DNA of 64,000 bases. Source: Guillardia theta CCMP2712 (taxonomy: Eukaryota > Cryptophyceae > Pyrenomonadales > Geminigeraceae). The notes beneath the pieces were generated by a model that did no database searches, was not told where the DNA came from, and saw only the letters and a program-made list of their open reading frames with translations. The stretch spans positions 512,998 to 576,997 of the forward strand of contig NW_005434644.1 of NCBI RefSeq assembly GCF_000315625.1, written 5' to 3'. Positions 1 through 10,910 of the stretch are shown here, one piece after another. Within the stretch, counting starts at the first letter, position 1, and each line of letters starts with the position of its first letter. Both the position numbers and the translations under genes were made by a program.

Positions 1-1075
1 TTCTGAAGGGAATACAGCATCATCACAACTGCAAGACTGACACATAACATACCCACTCCACGTCCTCCGTGAGGATTGAGATCAATGGTCCACTTCCTCC
101 TCCTCCTCCTCCTCCTCCTCCTCCTCCTCCTCCTCCTCCTCCTCCTCCTCCTCCTCCTCCTCCTCCTCCTCCTCCTCCTCCTCCTCCTCCTCCTCCTCCT
201 CCTCCTCCTCCTCCTCCTCCTCCTCCTCCTCCTCCAATGGATCTTTCCTCTTGCTCGTCTCCTCCTCACCCTGCAAAAGGTATGCCTCAGCTTCACCATG
301 GATGGACAGACCTACTTCCAACCCAACCTCCTGCACGCCCTCGCTGCTGGCGTTCCTGTAGTTGTGCTGGGAGCTCCTCCCCTCGGCCTCCACATCCTCC
401 CCTCTCGTGCTTCCTGCGAGGACTGTCCCGATGACGGCCCGCGATGTGGATGGCCGCACATGTCGGCGATGGAGTGCGAGGAGCTGGGATGCTGCTGGAG
501 AGCGAGGATGGTTAGGGGAAGTGGTCCTCCTCAGCCGCTGAGAGCCGCACAGTGTAGGCAGCCATGTGCAGTGGAGTACCCGAGCGGCAGCGGGGTGGTC
601 GTGATCCCTCGAGACAAGACGTTTGCCGACTCTTCATCGAGTGGGGAGGAAGCACTGAGGTTATCAGGCTCAGCTTGAGGAGGAAGGGGAAGATGGGGAG
701 AGAAAGGCGGACGAGGGGGAGGAGGGGAGGAGGGGGAGGAGGAAGAGGAGAGTGTGGGGGGGGCGGGGAGGATGGGAGGACGAGTGGGAGTTGATTTGAG
801 TTGGCAGGGCGATGGCGGACACACTTACGAGGAGGATAAAGCCTTTACTGAGAGACGAGGATGTATGGCAGGCAGAATCTACAGGTGAGAAAGATTGACA
901 TGAGGGATAGGAGGATGTTGAGACTTTGAGCAGCCGCAATTGCGATGGTGCGACGTCACCACGGGGAAGTAATCTGAGCATTCACAACTCCTTCAACTCT
1001 GACGGCTGTGGGCAGAACAACTCGCTGTCGGATGTGCGGGCGCTGCTCCATGCTCTAGGAACCACGTCGTCTTAG
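1..1075 (+). CDS. 3' part of a gene with a trefoil (P-type)-like domain; 5' end outside or unresolved
   Basis: The last exons of a plus-strand gene can be read here. A Cys-rich stretch at about 409-510 carries the trefoil signature: RCGWP, then an EC and a GCCW. Trefoil domains are secreted, disulphide-bonded modules often attached to glycoside hydrolases or mucin-like proteins. A following stretch contains VVVIPRDKTFADSSSSGEEA. It splices at 659/934 (GT at 660, CAG at 931-933, phase 2) to a terminal exon 934-1075 that ends GTTSS then TAG. The upstream part is uncertain: a (CTC)n tract at 94-235 is probably intronic, and an acceptor at about 418 just before DCPDDG is plausible. Enzyme identity cannot be told. 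The trefoil call rests on the cysteine pattern only. Confidence 0.45.
94..235. repeat. (CTC/CCT)n microsatellite, about 47 units
   Basis: This is an uninterrupted run of CTC triplets. It is polypyrimidine on the plus strand and probably lies in an intron of the trefoil-like gene. It generates long spurious poly-Leu, poly-Pro and poly-Glu reading frames. Confidence 0.95.
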
Positions 1076-1089
1076 CAGAGGGCGCGAAC

Positions 1090-2310
1090 TCAAGAGGAGA
1101 GGCTGCTCAAGAAATCAAAGTCGAGCCCGAGAAGCTGCTTCCTCCTCGACCACTCTCGTTCAAACTCCAGCTGCTCCTTGTCTTCGGCGTACTGCTTGCT
1201 TTCAGCACCAGGAAGCAACTGCTGCATCGAGAGTTGTTGGCAACGTTGCATGTGATGGTGATAGCGCAGGCACCATTTGCACTCGGCGTAACCTTGCAGC
1301 CTATCGAACAAGCCTGCAGTAACAGATTGTTGATGTTGAACCGTCCTGTCCTCCGCCGGCTGGTTCAGCTCTCCCCCACTCATGCTGCTCGACATGCGTC
1401 CCTTCCTCTCCCCACGCTCGGCATGACAGCAGCAAAAGACAAGCTTCAGCTCATTGCTCTCTAGCTTCTTCGCAAGAGCCTCCAGGCCCTGCGGTGAGCT
1501 GACCGTTGAGTTTGAAGACTGCAGATTATGAATCGCCTTCCGGATTCTCCTCCTTGCCAGCACTTTCTCTCGATTCCGAACGTAATAGATGGCAGAGTAA
1601 TGACGGAGACTCCTTGCTCGCTTCGTCTCTTGCCATGCCCGCGGCTTCTGCTTTGTGTACGGTCTCAGCATGTGCTGCCCAGCGTCAGAGCTCCTGTCAG
1701 CCATGGACGGCGCTGAAGATTCCGAGCAAGCTCCTTCACCCCAGGCTTCACAACCTACAGCATGACTGGGAGGAAGATTCAGGTGGCAGGCACTCTCCAC
1801 TAGTTGAGAGGAGACATATGACTTGCGCAACTTCTGCGCAGCCATCTCGTCTGCCATGTCTATGTGGTAGCAGCAGAGGCGGTTTTCCAGGTTTCCATAC
1901 CTCCTGGCCATGGAAGTGGAGACCTTTCTGGTGCAGTAGAAGCAACGAGACCGCAGGGGCAAGGCTTCGTAAGATGAGTTGGAGGTTATCATCCTCTTAG
2001 AGCACCCGCTACACATAAACCTTAGCCACGGCGCACCGTTAGAATCCTTGGCCGCCAGGCCCTTCTCAACACAGTTCGATCTGCAGTAGAAGCAATCCCT
2101 CACAACACGAGCATCATGATCGAGATGCATGTGCTGAGGTTTGGAATGCAAGCCGTTGCCGTTCCAAAAACTATCCGATACGGGCAGAAAAAGTCCCAAA
2201 CTCGCAACACAGTCTGCACTGTTGCAACATTGCAGAGACAAGAGCTGAAGAAAGAGTGTTGCTGACAGACTGGGGCATTTAAATCTATCAGTCTTCCTAC
2301 ACCACTGCAT
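1090..2310 (-). CDS. Cys-rich protein of unknown function
   Basis: This is a long open frame on the minus strand of about 406 residues if it starts at the first in-frame ATG (2310; MQWCRKTDRF). The open frame extends to about 2364 through a TTG, so an upstream exon or a different start is possible. The middle holds paired cysteines: CFYCRSNC, MCSGC, CFYCTRK and later CKWC, a zinc-binding look without a family I recognise. A basic stretch (ARRRIRKAIHN) and an acidic C-terminus (GLDFDFLSSLSS) suggest a nuclear regulator, but that is inference. It converges on the trefoil-like gene with only about 15 bp between the two stop codons. Confidence 0.5.
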   Translation of the reverse strand: MQWCRKTDRFKCPSLSATLFLQLLSLQCCNSADCVASLGLFLPVSDSFWNGNGLHSKPQHMHLDHDARVVRDCFYCRSNCVEKGLAAKDSNGAPWLRFMCSGCSKRMITSNSSYEALPLRSRCFYCTRKVSTSMARRYGNLENRLCCYHIDMADEMAAQKLRKSYVSSQLVESACHLNLPPSHAVGCEAWGEGACSESSAPSMADRSSDAGQHMLRPYTKQKPRAWQETKRARSLRHYSAIYYVRNREKVLARRRIRKAIHNLQSSNSTVSSPQGLEALAKKLESNELKLVFCCCHAERGERKGRMSSSMSGGELNQPAEDRTVQHQQSVTAGLFDRLQGYAECKWCLRYHHHMQRCQQLSMQQLLPGAESKQYAEDKEQLEFEREWSRRKQLLGLDFDFLSSLSS

Positions 2311-2756
2311 TACCGGATACAACGCTGGAAGTTCAGCAACCAACACGTCCTTCTGGGCATTCAAAACAGAACCACACCCAGATCTTTGACATCATTCTGC
2401 CCCCAAATCTTTCCTCAATTATCAGATATACCTTGTCCTTGAAGATAGTATCCTAGATTCTGCTTCATCCTCCTCTTTCCCGTCCTCTTTGTTGACCTCC
2501 GACTGCTGCTACCCCTCCGCGTCCCAGCATGGCGCGCAAAAGGCCCTTGCGCCCCATTTTAAAAATCAAGCTAGTTTTAAGACGAGATATCTCGGGGCAG
2601 CAATGTACCGCTGAACATTGCAAAAATATTTATATCAATGTATCTGTACCAATTTCTACAGGATTGTTTTTAAAAATGTTTGTAGTTTCATAAGGAAATG
2701 TGGTTGAAGAAAGTACCAAAATCGTAACTTGTACTAGGCCCCCTTTCAGCTTCGTG

Positions 2757-3610
2757 TTTACTCAAAGTTTTGAGTACTGAACAGGTTCGGCCCGTCACGG
2801 TTGAACGCCATGACCCCCGGTCGGGCCCGCCCCGCCGGGATCATTCGGACCCGGCGTCACTGTGCGGCGGCCCGGGGACTCGCGCGGGTCACTCAGACCG
2901 TCCCGGCGTACGCCCGGCGGTCCGCCGGCCCGGCCCGGCGGGCCAGGGGGGGGGCGTCCGATCAGTCCGACACCGTGGACAACAGGCCGCACGGCGGGGC
3001 CGTACCGTACCGTACCGTGCTCCCGGGCTCCCGGAGTCCGGCGCCCGGGACTCCGGTAACGAGTCCCGGACGGTCCGGTCCACGCGGGCGGCCAGCCTGT
3101 GCCACTGAGTTCATGATAAACCGTGAACGGCACTGCGGCAGCGCGCGAGCCGCGCGGCCGGCCCTCTCGAGTCACTGAGCCCGAACTTCGGAACATACTA
3201 TCGGAAGAAACTTAACGCGGTTTGACCTCAGAACGGTCAGCTGACTTGAATGACTTAGTGCTAACAGTGAGTCACCGTCAGCCGACCGTATCAGTGAATG
3301 GCCGCCGCGTGACTCGGTTGAGGGCGCCGCCGCCGGCGGCCGGCGGGGCACTTGAAATGCCAGTAAATTTGACTAAGACGCCGGTGGTGCCAGGCCGCGG
3401 CTGGGCCCGGCCCGGGCCGGCGGTCACGGCCGGGGGACTGTCCGCAGCCCTAGCTGGGCGGCCGCCGCCGCTCAGCCGGCCGGACCCGCCGGCTTCAAAA
3501 TGGAGTCCCGGCCGGGCCCGGGCCGCCGCCGCCCGGCCCGGCGTGACCGTATCGGACGCCATCCGGGGGCCTCACGGTGCCGCCCGCGCGGGCCCGGCCG
3601 GGGCGTGACT
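2757..3610. repeat. GC-rich island A with inverted copy of the shared AT motif
   Basis: About 850 bp of very GC-rich DNA (GCCCGG, CCGGCC, GGCCGC words) with interspersed TGACT/AGTCA/CACTGAG words. It carries no convincing protein: the frames inside are Arg/Pro/Gly-rich in all six readings. The left edge at 2757-2768 reads TTTACTCAAAGT, the reverse complement of the ACTTTGAGTAAA that ends the motif found near three other islands. It resembles the islands near 11180, 16950, 38870, 46890 and 61900. Confidence 0.6.
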
Positions 3611-3719
3611 TTTTTCTTTCAGTCCCTTGCTTGGGAGATGTCACGGTCGGGGCAGGGCAAGAGGGAGGGAGACGGGAGGAGGGGGGACTGCCAGTGACCG
3701 CACTGCGCTCAGTCTCAGG

Positions 3720-6688
3720 ATGTCCAAGTCTGAGAGGAGGAGGACGTACGAGGTCGTGGTCCAGGAGCGGGGATGCGACCTCCCGGGCGGCATGCCGGCG
3801 GGTCCATGGGAGAGCTTTGAAGATGCCAAGGAGCAGATCAGGTGGTGGGCGTCCCACCAGGACGTGGAAGGAGAGCCCTCCAAGGGCTTCACGGTCTGTG
3901 CGTCAGGAGGCGACCCGTCCAACCGAAGGCACGGGCGGCGCAACAGCCTCCTGTGCACGGCTACTCGCCTCAAGGGACCGGCACGGTGCAACTGGGGTCT
4001 GTTACTTGAAGAGTCCACAGCAGGGTGGATTGTTCGCAAGGCGCACAAGGGGTGCGACCTGCTCAAGCACAGCCACGTCGGGATCCCTGACGTGTCACAC
4101 CTGCGCGCGCGCCTCCAAGGAGCAGGAGCGCAGCAGCTCGTCGGGGAGCAGGCGGATGGCGAGCTCCCGATCCGGCGCTCCCTGGATGCCATCAGGGCGG
4201 AAAGGAAGTGCATCGTACCTGACAGCTTCCCCGCAGGGCCTTGGGAAACTTTCATAGATGCCAAGTATCACATCGGGCAATGGGCCAAGGGCTTCGAGTG
4301 GGGGGAGGGAAAGGTCGGGTTTGCTGTGGTGGGGTGCGGGAAGGAGGAGGGAAACTCCGTGCGAGGGCCGCGACATTCCTTGTGCTGCACGTGGTACAGG
4401 AAGAAGAACAACATGCCGTGGAAGCGATGCCCTTGGAGGATCGACATAGAGCTGTCGTCCGAGGGTTGGACTCTCCGCGACTCGGTTGGCCTGCAGGATC
4501 TGTCCTACCACTTCCACGATGAAGAGGCCATGAGCGCTTGGAGGTCAAAGCAGCTGGCTGAAGAGCAGCAGGGCAAGGAAGAGTTGGTCTGCTTGAGGAG
4601 CGAGGAGGAGATCAGGCGGCTCAGGAAGTGTGTGCTGCCGCAGGGGATGCCGCAGGGGCCCTGGGACTCGTTTGAGCAGGCAAAGGCGAGCATCAACCGC
4701 TGGACGTGCGACGAGAGCACTGGCGGAGGAGGGTGGGCGGTGATCAGCAGCAGCTGGACTAAATCGTCGTCCAAGAAGGGACAGAGGCAGTACCTGTCCT
4801 GCTTCCGGTCGGGGAGGCCGCAGGAGACCAGCTTCCAAGACAGCATCGCCCTTTGCTGCGCTTGTCCCTGGAAGGTCGAGCTGGAGGAGGCGAAGGAAGG
4901 ATGGGTTGTGCGAGATGCTCCCATAGGAACTGACCTGAGTTTTCACAACCATGACCTGATACAGGTGCTCGGCCGACACTCCTGTGCCCCTCTTCCTCCT
5001 CTTCTTCGTCCTGCTCCTCCGCCTCGACCTTACTCTACTTGCTAGCCTCTTCCACGCCCTCCTCCCTCCTCCCTCCTCTCTCTTCTTCAGGGGAGCTGAT
5101 GTATCCCTGCAGTCTGGTTCGTCCATCTCTTCTCCAGCTCCTGAAAATTTCCCCTCGTCCGTGGTGGAATTGATGAACAGGAAGGCTCTTGTCAAGCAGC
5201 AGAGGCTCACGGCAAAGACTCAAGTGATCCTCCTCCTCCTCCTCCTCCTCCTCCTCCTCCTCCTCCTCCTCCTCCTCCTCCTCCTCCTCCTCCTCCTCCT
5301 CCTCCTCCTCCGCTCTCCATCCCCCCCACCCCTTCTGCTACAGAAGTCCTCACCTACCCTTCTACCCTCCTGCCCTTCTGCCCTCCTGTTCCTTCCTTTG
5401 GTCCTTCCTTTCCTCTTCAAGGGGGACTGAACTGGTCGAACAGACGATGGAGGCGAGGTCGTATCTCCGCAAGCGATCTCGTTGCGTGTCCAGAGCTCAC
5501 GCTCGCGACCATGTCTACGTGGCAGTGAGAGCTGAAGGAGAGGGAGAAAGAGGAGGTTCAGTCTTGCTGCTCCTGCTCCTTCATCTTCAGTCTTTCGTCC
5601 TCTGCTTCTGCTGTTCATCCTCATTTATCGCAGGCGGTGGCGGTGATTTCGAAATCCTTGGAGTCTTTGACAACGTCAAGGCAGCCAACCACAAGGTAAT
5701 CACTGTCGAGGAGGGAGGAGGGGGGCATAAGTGTGGAGCGTTAGAGATTCAAGGGAAGGAGAGGAGAAGAAACGAGAGGAGTAAACCAGAACATTTCAGG
5801 CAGAACTTTCCTTCGCCGAGGTGTGCGGGAGGAAGACCGGATGGAGGAAAGAAAGTCAGCTGGAGCAGGGATGCTTCCGGGGGATCGCGAACCTGAGAGA
5901 AAAGAGGTCAGGAGCGTCGAGCTCGCGGCGGCAGTGACGTCCAGGCGCAGGCTGAGTGTGTGGGTGGAGAGAAAGAAGCTACGGTCAGAGGCCTTTGCGG
6001 GTAGGGGACGAGAGGAGGAGTTGGAAGTGGAAGGGACTGAAGAGCAGTCCAGGAGACCGTCGACAGGCAGAAGGGGCGAACTTTGTGTCGACCTTCGAGG
6101 GACAAGACTCGGAGGAGAACAGAGAGGAGGAAGATCGACAAGATGAGGATGAAGCCATGGAGACTGTGAGGATGCTCCCTCCTTCCTTCCCTTACCACCT
6201 CCCCTTCCTCCCCTCCTTTCCTTTACTCAACTCGTCCCTTCCCTCCCCTCCTTCCCTCCCTCCCTCCCTCCTTGACTTCCTTGCAGGAGATGGAGAGAAA
6301 GGCCCTAAACTTTCTCTGTTCGGCTCCCTCCGCCCTCCCTTCCTCGTCCTCCTCATCTCAGAAGCAGCCTCCTCACACGCGCGTCAAGTGGCTCAACGGC
6401 GGAGGCGATGCGGGAGCAGAGGGGTCGCGGTATGCCGAGCACGCTGATCTCCTTGCCGACCCGCTCCTCTCCTTCCCCGCACTGGTCTCCGAGCGATCCT
6501 CCTTCCTCTTCAAGTCGAGCGAGGACTCGAGGGCGGCGAGCAAGAAGTTGGGAGGGTCGAGCAGCAGGGGTGTGCTGGAGACTAGCCTGCAGGAGGAGGA
6601 GCTCGCAGGCATGGCAAGCGACCGGCCGAGCCCCTTGCTGTGTCCGTTGAGCTGGGAGGCCAACGCGTCTATGCTGAACAATAGCTGA
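3720..6688 (+). CDS. Protein with three FAR1/WRKY-GCM1-type zinc-cluster repeats, multi-exon
   Basis: Exon 1 (3720-4964, ATG chosen at MSKSERRR because it starts the conserved part) encodes three repeats at residues about 19-125, 162-276 and 302-412. Each begins RxC or GC, then GPW-(D/E)-(S/T)-F-x2-AK, an L-x-C, a C-(N/P)-W, a Trp and a final H-x-H. The C-C-H-H pattern matches FAR1/WRKY-GCM1 zinc DNA-binding domains, so a role as a transcription factor or a domesticated transposase-derived regulator is likely. Later exons joined by phase are 5113-5223 (acceptor CTGCAG), 5444-5524, a piece ending 5695 (EILGVFDNVKAANHK), 6067-6165 and 6287-6688. The join at about 5525-5635 is not settled: the best acceptor breaks phase, and 5589-5590 keeps it. 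Exon 1 is solid; the 3' half is a working model. Confidence 0.62.
5224..5443 (+). other. Intron 2 of the zinc-cluster gene, containing (CCT)n
   Basis: GT at 5224, AG at 5442-5443, phase 0 on both sides. About 85 bp of uninterrupted CCT triplets start at 5227. The second open stretch (GSSISSPAPENF to LTAKTQ) stops at the repeat and resumes at 5444. Confidence 0.6.
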
Positions 6689-6887
6689 GACAAGCCCGGG
6701 GGGAGGGGATGATGAGGAATGAACGCGGTTAAAGCGACCAGACCCGGGATGGTGACCAAATCGGAATGCGAGTGACAGGTAGAGCAGAGAAGCCGCAGAA
6801 GAGGAGGAAAGGGGGGAAGGGATGGGGATGGCAATGATTGTAGGTGAGGAGGAGGCAACACGGTGTGATCGACCTCATCGGATGGCG

Positions 6888-9299
6888 TTAGCTTGTACTT
6901 TTGCTGGTGTTGTAGAGGTTGAAGAGCCACATGCTCACGAGCACGAACAGCGTTACCCACACGTTGCGGTCCATCATGAAGACGCCGCGCTCGAAGGACA
7001 GGAAGCGATCACGCGCCATGTCGTGCTGCGACCAGGAGCGGGTCAGGGAAGTGTCTGCCACTCCCTCCTCCCATCCCTCCATGCTGATCGTCACGCTCTT
7101 CTTCCTCTCCTCCGCCATCCGCAGACTCCTCGCCCCCGCCGCCCCGAAGCAGTTGATGCGTCTGCACGACACTTGTCAGAGAAGTTCTGCCCTCCCGATC
7201 CTCCGCCTCCGCCTCTCTCACGGCTGCTCTCCCGTTTCCTTTCCTATCTCCTCACTTGTGCCATCCTTCCCCGTCATCTCCACACGCTGCCTCCCTCGCC
7301 CCTCGCCCCTCTCCCCTCCTCCTCCCTCGCCTCTTCCTACATGTCAAGAGAAGAGAGGGCGGGACAACAGGGCAAGCTCTCCGCCAGCGCCATCGCTCCG
7401 AAGTCGCCGATCCCATTCTCGCGCAGGTCAACCCGGACGATCTGGCGCAGCTTTGGCAGAACTTCTGCGAGAGCGAGAGCTCCTTGGTTCCCGATCCGGT
7501 TGCTGCCCGATGGGTCAAGACACTCAGAAGGAGGAGGGGAGAGGAAGGGGGACGGGAGGGTAATGGGCAACGGGAAGAAGAAGAGGAAGAGGAAGGAGAG
7601 GAGAAGGAGACAAGAAGGGGAGCGGACGGGAAGGGAAAGGGAAAGGGGAGGGGAAGGGAAGGGGGAGGGAAAGGGAAAGGGGAGGGCAAGGGAAAGGGGA
7701 GGGCAAGGGAAGGGGGAGGGGAAGGGGGACGAAGAGAAGGGGATTGGGGCGAGCAGGCACCAGCTGAGGTCGATGATAGCCAGCGAGCGCAAGGAGGACA
7801 GCATGGGAGAGAAGCCAATCAGCCCAGCGTCTTCCACAAGGTTGTGCCGCAGCCTGCAGGAAGGAGGGAGAGATCAACATCTCTCGGGAGGACAAGGTCC
7901 ACAGCCCCTCACCCGAGATGCCTGACGCTGGAGCTCGACGATGTGCGAGCAAGACCGGCCACGAGGTTCACTGCCAGAGCAAGCTTCACCCTGTCTCTTC
8001 CTCCTGAGACCCGCCCTCCCATCCTCTCGTACACCCTTCCTCTCCTCCTCGTCCTCGTCGTCGTCCCTGTCCTCCCCCTCCCCCACTCTGGTTGCCCCAC
8101 CTGATCCATCTGCTCGCAGAATATTATGGCTCATGTCCACCGTTGCCAACTTCACACAGCTGCCATAATAACTCAGCTGCCTGCACATCCCCTCGTCCTC
8201 GTCCTCCTCCTCGTCCTCCTCCTCGTCCTCCTCCTCGTCCTCCTCCTCCTCCTCCTCCTCCTCCTCACCTAGACAGTCGTTCTCCCAGCAGTGCTCCTCC
8301 GCTAGCTCCGATCTTGTTCCATCGAAGATCAACAATCGCGAGCTCGGGACATCCACACAAGCTCGAGGAGAGAGCCTCGGCACCCCTGAACAAGAAAGAT
8401 CAGCAAGAAGCAGGTAGCAGCAAGTTAGCAGGGAAGAGCCGAAGGACTGAAGAGGAAGAAGAGTAGAGGCCGTGAAAAAGAGGTCGAGGGTGGACATGGC
8501 AGACGGAGGAGGAGGAGGAAGAGGAGGGAAAGCCAATACGCCGTGGTGCCTCACCGGTCAGAGATCTTGTTGTTGGCAAGGAAGAGGTGCTGCAAGGAGG
8601 ATCGGACTTGTCTGCCCAAGGACGTGGCACCGCGATCGCCGAACCCGTTCATCCCAAGGGCAAGATGCACGAGCCTCTCGCACCTGCCAGCAGGCCGTCA
8701 GGCTCCCGGCGCGTCAAGTCAGATGAGGGGACCAGGTAAGTCCTGAGGACAAGCCCTCCACACCCTGATCTCCGAGGCCGTTCTTGCTGAGGTCCAGGAA
8801 CTCGAGGAGGTTGCAGTGCTTGAAAGACGACGAGAGCCTCGAGGCTCCTTCCACACCTGCGGGTGCGCAGGGCATGAGGACTCAAAATGCAGGGAGTAAA
8901 GGCGAGCGGGAAGAGAGAGGGGAGGGAAGGGGAAAGAAAGGAGCGAGGGGGAGCGGCAGAGGTGCGGGTGGCACAGTCAGAAAGGGAATGAAGAGAACAG
9001 GGAGGCGAGAGGGCGTCAAGAAGGAGCAAATAGGAGAGGAGACGGGGGGGTGATTGAAAAAAATGGAGGTTTGAAGAGATATGCACAGATTGGAGCAACT
9101 GGGAGACCCTTATGTTTGCTCCAATCTTCTGCTTGAGAAACCGATCATGTCTCACCGATCTTGTTGTCTCTGAGGTCCAAATGTTGTAGCTTCTTGCACA
9201 ATACAATGCATTCCGCCAAGATGGCGGCACCCTTTCGAGTTGATCAGAATGAGTTGGAGACTGAGAAAAGAACGGAAAAGGAGGAGGAGGAGGAAAAAG

Positions 9300-9330
<31 letters not shown>

Positions 9331-10910
9331 CCTCATTGCAGATGCAAGTCCCAGAGAGGTCAAGGAAGGAGAGTTGATTGCATCTGCTCGCTCCCATCAG
9401 TCTCCCTCATGCACAACCGCAGGACAGATCGACCTCGGAAGGCAGGACGAGATGTGTCTTATTCCAGAGCATTCGAGCTGCAGGGGAGGAGGAGGGTCAG
9501 GGCCGCCTGATCGTGCGAGGGGCAGGTGGGGGGGGAAGGAGGCAGAGAGACAGTCACCTTGTTCCGACAGATCTGTAGGTGAGTGAGCGAGTCGCAACGG
9601 GGCAGATGCTCGGCCTGGCGTGAACGTCAGCTGCCGTTGCAGGAAGGACGAGCAGACTGCTCTCGTCGACCAGGTTCTCAGCTCCATCGACATGGATCTC
9701 GTTGAATCGCAGGGAGAGCTGCTTCAGCCTCTTGCACTGCCCCGGAGTCAGGACGGGCCCGACAGCAGGACAGCCAGGAAGTCGCGCTGACCTGACCGAG
9801 GAACGTTGACATCTCCCGTATGCCTTCATCGCCGAACCTGGAGGGAAGCACTTTACCAGGCTCACATGGCGACATCGGAACGCCCACCCGTTCCCCCCGA
9901 TATCAAACCCCGACAAGTATTTACAATGCGGCAGGGACTGAGCCAGCCCGGCAGCCCCATGGTAGCCTTGGAAACGCGTAAGAGTCTTTGCCACCACCTC
10001 CTTCACTGCCTCCACCGCCAGCAACAGCTCCTCCTCCTCCTCCTCCTCCTCCTCCTCTTTCTCCCTCTTCCCTCCCCCCCCGCCCCCATCCTCCCCCTCT
10101 TCATCCCTCACCAATCCCGTTGTTGGCGACGTTCAGCGTTTCTATAAGAGGACAAGTCCGCAGAAGATCGCCCAGCAGCAGCGCTCCTTCATCCGAGATG
10201 TTGTTGTGGTCCAGGCTAAGGTACTTGAGCTCCTTTGCACGAGGCGTCTTGCAGAAGGAGTCCAGAAGCTGCGCAGGAGGGCGCTTGACTCAGATCGGTC
10301 TCTCTCAGCCTCCTCCAATCCTCACCAGTTTCATCCCCTGCGCGCCGATGTTGTTGGAACGCAAGTCCTTACCAGTCAAGTGAGTCCTCAACAAACGCGA
10401 ACGAGCCAGGATGCAGGTTCGGGAGGAAGAGCGCGCTCACCATGTGGACGAGGTGAAGTCCTCCCTCCAGAGCATTGACCAGGGCAGGAAGAAGGTTTGC
10501 GCTGTAAAGAAGAGCCTTATGGGCGAGCGAGGAGCCCGGGAACCATCAAGAACCTGTAGGACTGGGCTACGATAGAAATCCTCCCCCCGAACCTCGACAA
10601 GCAGCTCACTGTCGCTGTCGGACAATCTCTTCCTGTACTCACTGTGAGATAAAGTCAACGAGCATCGTCGTCAAACCGGTCTGAGAGAAGAGGAGGACTT
10701 TAGGAGCCGACGGCAGCAGCCTGTAGAGGCGCCAGCAGGTCCGGAGTCCTGCCATCATCATGAGGTTCCGTGGGCGACGTTTGGATTAGAGAGCAGGATT
10801 CTTCTTCTGAAGCAGTCACCTGCAATGATGTGGGTTTCGGGCCATGCGTGCAAGATGATGTCATCCTCCAAGGAGAAGAGATGGGTATCGCTCCATTCCC
10901 CCCTCTGCAT
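6888..10910 (-). CDS. Leucine-rich-repeat (RNI-like) protein with C-terminal membrane anchor, 20 exons
   Basis: Twenty exons join with consistent phases into about 630 residues: 10910-10820, 10748-10643, 10501-10441, 10367-10326, 10268-10112, 9966-9888, 9837-9792, 9736-9671, 9614-9558, 9477-9434, 9383-9332, 9231-9156, 8856-8733, 8683-8555, 8385-8269, 8159-8101, 7970-7913, 7853-7761, 7502-7341, 7161-6888. The product is a run of about 16 repeats of mostly 28 residues with the LxxLDLxxNxIGxxGAxxL pattern of ribonuclease-inhibitor/NLRC3 repeats (for example LQHLDLRDNKIG, IVRVDLRENGIGDFGA). A Trp/Leu-rich hydrophobic segment (VWVTLFVLVSMWLFNLY) ends the protein, so it looks tail-anchored with the repeat arc facing the cytosol. 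The repeat arc is a protein-binding scaffold; no catalytic domain is seen. The start at 10910 is the least certain exon. Confidence 0.82.
8183..8267. repeat. (TCC/GTC)n tract in LRR-gene intron 15
   Basis: Imperfect CCTCGTCCTCCT units lie within the intron between exons 8385-8269 and 8159-8101. On the coding strand this is a GAGGAC purine tract immediately after the GTGAGG donor. Confidence 0.85.
9302..9331. repeat. (CAG)10 abutting a splice donor
   Basis: Ten CAG units on the plus strand read as (CTG)n on the coding strand of the LRR gene. The donor GT of intron 11 is the first GT of this run (AATGAG then GTGCTGCTG), so repeat length changes start exactly at an exon border. Confidence 0.85.

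Noticed and set aside
69-459. Poly-Pro, poly-Leu and poly-Glu reading frames
   Set aside because: They are six-frame readings of one CTC microsatellite.
2801-3608. Arg/Pro/Gly-rich frames in GC-rich island A
   Set aside because: Several overlapping frames on both strands with similar composition, expected from GC-rich non-coding DNA lacking stops.
6822-8104. Long plus-strand frames rich in Arg, Gly and Glu
   Set aside because: They lie antisense to LRR exons and their purine-rich introns; the minus strand gives a phase-consistent gene.
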